A stretch of 14,515 nt of DNA, taken from assembly GCA_034723595.1 (NCBI GenBank), contig JAYEPB010000057.1, positions 1 to 14,515 of the forward strand, given 5' to 3'. Positions 12,580 through 14,515 of the stretch are shown here, piece by piece. The translations under genes and the position numbers were made by a program. This stretch comes from JAGLGH01 sp034723595 (GTDB lineage Archaea; Nanobdellota; Nanobdellia; Woesearchaeales; JAGLGH01). Every line of letters begins with the position of its first letter. The stretch's first letter is position 1. Below the pieces are notes generated by a model. It ran no database searches. It had not been told where the DNA came from and worked only from the letters and a program-made list of their open reading frames with translations.

Positions 12580-14175
12580 TTATCTGCAACAACAAACAGT
12601 GGTTCCCTCGCAAGTAAATTCTTTTGAGGATATTTCTGTTTCTTTTCTCGGGTGGCATTTTTCTTTGCATTCTCCACTACTATATGATGTTAGGCCTGCA
12701 CAATAACTATCGCATGTTGCTGGAGGAACATTACCGCAGTCTTCATCAGTCTCTCCGTTACAGTTATTGTCTATTCCGTCTTCACAGATTTCATCTGCTC
12801 CGGGATTTGTAGAGGCATTGTTATCATCGCAATCACCAGGTACAACGTATCCATCACCATCATTATCTATAGGTTCTTGTGGTGTCCATAGTAAAGCAGC
12901 ATGTGCATCAACAATGCCTGAGCCAAATTTTGCATCCCATCCAGCATCACCCTTATCTTCAGCTGTTGTTTGAAGTATTTCTCTAATTCTTGTTGGTGTA
13001 ACAACTTCATTATTTTCTTTTAGCTGTGAAATAACAAGTGCTGCCACTCCTGAAACATGTGGTGCTGCCATAGATGTTCCCTGATAAAAATAAAACCCTT
13101 CCAATGTTTGCTGTAATACACCATCTCCAAAGCCATCTCTATTTAAATCACGTCTAATATCACCACCTGGTGCAGTAATATCAACATATTCTTTGATAAT
13201 TTCATTTGTTGTAATTGTATAATAGCTAGAATAATATGCTAATCTTTCATTATAGGTAGTAGCACCCACAGCAATTACATAGTCATCATAAGCAGCAGGA
13301 TAATTAAAAGTATTTCTACCACTATTGCCAGCAGAAACAATAATTGTTATATTTTTATTATAAGCATATTCCAAAGCTTCTGACATTGCATCTGAACCGC
13401 TTGGTCCGCCAAGACTCATACTAATAATCTCAGCCCCATTATCTGTTGCATAATATATCCCTTCAATTATCCCATCATAAGAACCACTCCCATTCTCATC
13501 TAACACTTTTACTGGCATTATGCATGCATCAAAAGCAACACCTGCTACACCTATACTATTATTTGTATCTTGAGCTATTGTTCCTGCAACATGTGAACCA
13601 TGACCATTATCATCATATGCGTTGATATTATTTCTTATAAAATTCCAGCCTGTTACGAAACATTTAGGAGAGTCAGATAAATCATGGGCAACACCTGTAT
13701 CCAGCACAGCAACAACAACCCCTTCCCCTGTTGAGATATCCCAAGCTGCTTCTGCATGAATCCCTCCATAAACAGGATTATCAAGATGCCATTGGTAAGA
13801 ATAATATTTATCATTTGGCACCATCATAGCATAAGCAATATAATTTGGTTCAGCAAACTTTACATTTGGATTTTCATTGTAGATTTCAACCATTTGTTCA
13901 ACTGTTTTTCCTTTAGGAACTTTTAATACTTTAAATCCTGATTGTTTGTTGCTTGATATTTCTGCAACTTTATTTTTCATGTTGAAGTTCTGGATTTTTA
14001 TTTTATCAACGTCATTAAATTTTACAATAAATTCATTTTGGGCATATTTCTCGTTTGTTGGATTTACTGTTACTGTTTTTGTGCCAAATTTATTTATTGG
14101 GCTAACTAAAGCATATACCATACTTGAAACAAGTACAATACACAATATTACTAAAAAAGTTTTCATCATTTTCAT
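12580..14175 (-). CDS. Secreted subtilisin-like serine protease (S8) with metal-binding motif and Cys-rich tail
   Basis: A 531-aa exported protease. Residues 1-22 are a signal peptide (MKMMKTFLVILCIVLVSSMV, then YA). Residues about 44-115 resemble an inhibitor I9-type propeptide, ending VKFAEPNYIAYA. The S8 catalytic domain has VLDTG (Asp159), NGHGSHVAGT (His192), SAGNSG (oxyanion Asn284) and GTSMAAPHVSG (Ser368), so it is predicted to be active. Residues 437-480 form a MopE-type Asp/Cys motif (DNDGDGY ... GDCDD ... DGIDNNCNG) expected to bind calcium or another metal. The tail (488-531) has eight cysteines ending TVCCCR. The start at 14175 has AAGGT upstream, and TATA-like runs lie at about 14212-14236. 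It precedes the toroid protein gene in the same direction; both probably act outside the cell. Confidence 0.93.
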   Translation of the reverse strand: MKMMKTFLVILCIVLVSSMVYALVSPINKFGTKTVTVNPTNEKYAQNEFIVKFNDVDKIKIQNFNMKNKVAEISSNKQSGFKVLKVPKGKTVEQMVEIYNENPNVKFAEPNYIAYAMMVPNDKYYSYQWHLDNPVYGGIHAEAAWDISTGEGVVVAVLDTGVAHDLSDSPKCFVTGWNFIRNNINAYDDNGHGSHVAGTIAQDTNNSIGVAGVAFDACIMPVKVLDENGSGSYDGIIEGIYYATDNGAEIISMSLGGPSGSDAMSEALEYAYNKNITIIVSAGNSGRNTFNYPAAYDDYVIAVGATTYNERLAYYSSYYTITTNEIIKEYVDITAPGGDIRRDLNRDGFGDGVLQQTLEGFYFYQGTSMAAPHVSGVAALVISQLKENNEVVTPTRIREILQTTAEDKGDAGWDAKFGSGIVDAHAALLWTPQEPIDNDGDGYVVPGDCDDNNASTNPGADEICEDGIDNNCNGETDEDCGNVPPATCDSYCAGLTSYSSGECKEKCHPRKETEISSKEFTCEGTTVCCCR

Positions 14176-14369
14176 AGTTCATTACCTTTATTATTATTAT
14201 TAATATCTGATAAAATATTTAAAAGCTTTATAAATCTTGTTGAAATTGCAGTTCATTTTTCTCAATTTTCTTTTCATTTAATTAATTACGATTTTCTCGG
14301 AACTAATACAGTTGCCACTTGCCAGGTGTCTGCGTAAGCTATTTAAAGATAAGGATTCTCAATGATATT
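14176..14369. promoter_or_regulatory. Divergent promoter region, protease and Bro-N genes
   Basis: Minus-strand TATA-like runs (14212-14236) and AAGGT (around 14182-14187) serve the protease. Plus-strand TATTTAAAG (14340-14348) lies 26 nt before the Bro-N gene's ATG at 14370, implying a leaderless start. An imperfect inverted repeat, CACTTGCCAGGTG (about 14310-14322), is a possible operator. Confidence 0.45.
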
Positions 14370-14515
14370 ATGGCAAAAACAAAACTAACTAACGCAATGA
14401 TTGTATTTCAAGGGGATAACATAAGAAGGACTTGGCATAATGATGGATGGTGGTTTGTATTAGAAGATATAATAATTGTTCTTACTGAATCACATAATCC
14501 TAAACAATATATACA
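14370..14515 (+). CDS. Bro-N domain (phage antirepressor-like) protein, 3' truncated by window
   Basis: Only the first 48 codons are in the window. The segment NDGWWFVLEDIIIVLTES followed by HNPKQYI matches the start of the Bro-N domain, seen in phage antirepressors, baculovirus BRO proteins and many stand-alone prokaryotic DNA-binding proteins. FQGDNIRRTWH before it is also typical. The start is fixed by a TATA element 26 nt upstream. Such genes often mark phage-derived or other mobile DNA, so the window may end at the edge of an accessory region. Whether a C-terminal KilA-C, ANT or other domain follows cannot be seen. Confidence 0.8.
   Translation, partial: MAKTKLTNAMIVFQGDNIRRTWHNDGWWFVLEDIIIVLTESHNPKQYI

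Overview
The window looks like chromosomal DNA of an AT-rich archaeon, most likely a DPANN-type lineage such as Woesearchaeota or Pacearchaeota. The lineage is an inference from gene content and promoter style, not from a marker tree. Supporting content includes an AbrB/PhoU-like regulator, an NreA-type repair protein with a C-terminal PCNA-binding motif, a DUF5679 mini zinc ribbon and a DHH phosphoesterase. Many genes have a TATA element centred about 26 nt upstream of the ATG, so the transcript would start at or next to the start codon (leaderless). Others have a GAGGTGA-type Shine-Dalgarno site.

Layout. 1-754: a lone unknown gene behind a promoter with stacked palindromes, then a hairpin resembling an IS200/IS605-type end. 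755-2668 (minus): tRNA-dihydrouridine synthase and an AbrB/PhoU-like regulator. 2793-4118 (plus): a tight three-gene operon made of an unknown RGWG protein, a Cys-motif protein and a small SpoT/MESH1-like HD hydrolase. 4199-5116: a leaderless HELGH zinc-metallopeptidase gene. 5093-5914: a segment bounded by two exact 28-bp direct repeats, the first lying inside the 3' end of the metallopeptidase gene. It holds a toxin-like/DUF2283 pair in which both genes appear frameshifted. 5949-6353: cytidine deaminase. 6535-8846 (minus): NUDIX hydrolase, DUF5679 protein, NreA and a small unknown protein. 9023-10087 (plus): DHH phosphoesterase. 10115-14175 (minus): two large secreted proteins, an alpha/alpha-toroid protein with Ig-like domains and a subtilisin-like protease with a metal-binding motif and a Cys-rich tail. 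14370-end: the start of a Bro-N (phage antirepressor-like) gene cut by the window edge.

Most genes are housekeeping or repair functions in separate units. The parts with accessory character are the repeat-bounded decayed toxin-antitoxin segment, the HD-hydrolase operon, the secreted pair, and the two edges. No tRNA, rRNA or CRISPR array was seen.
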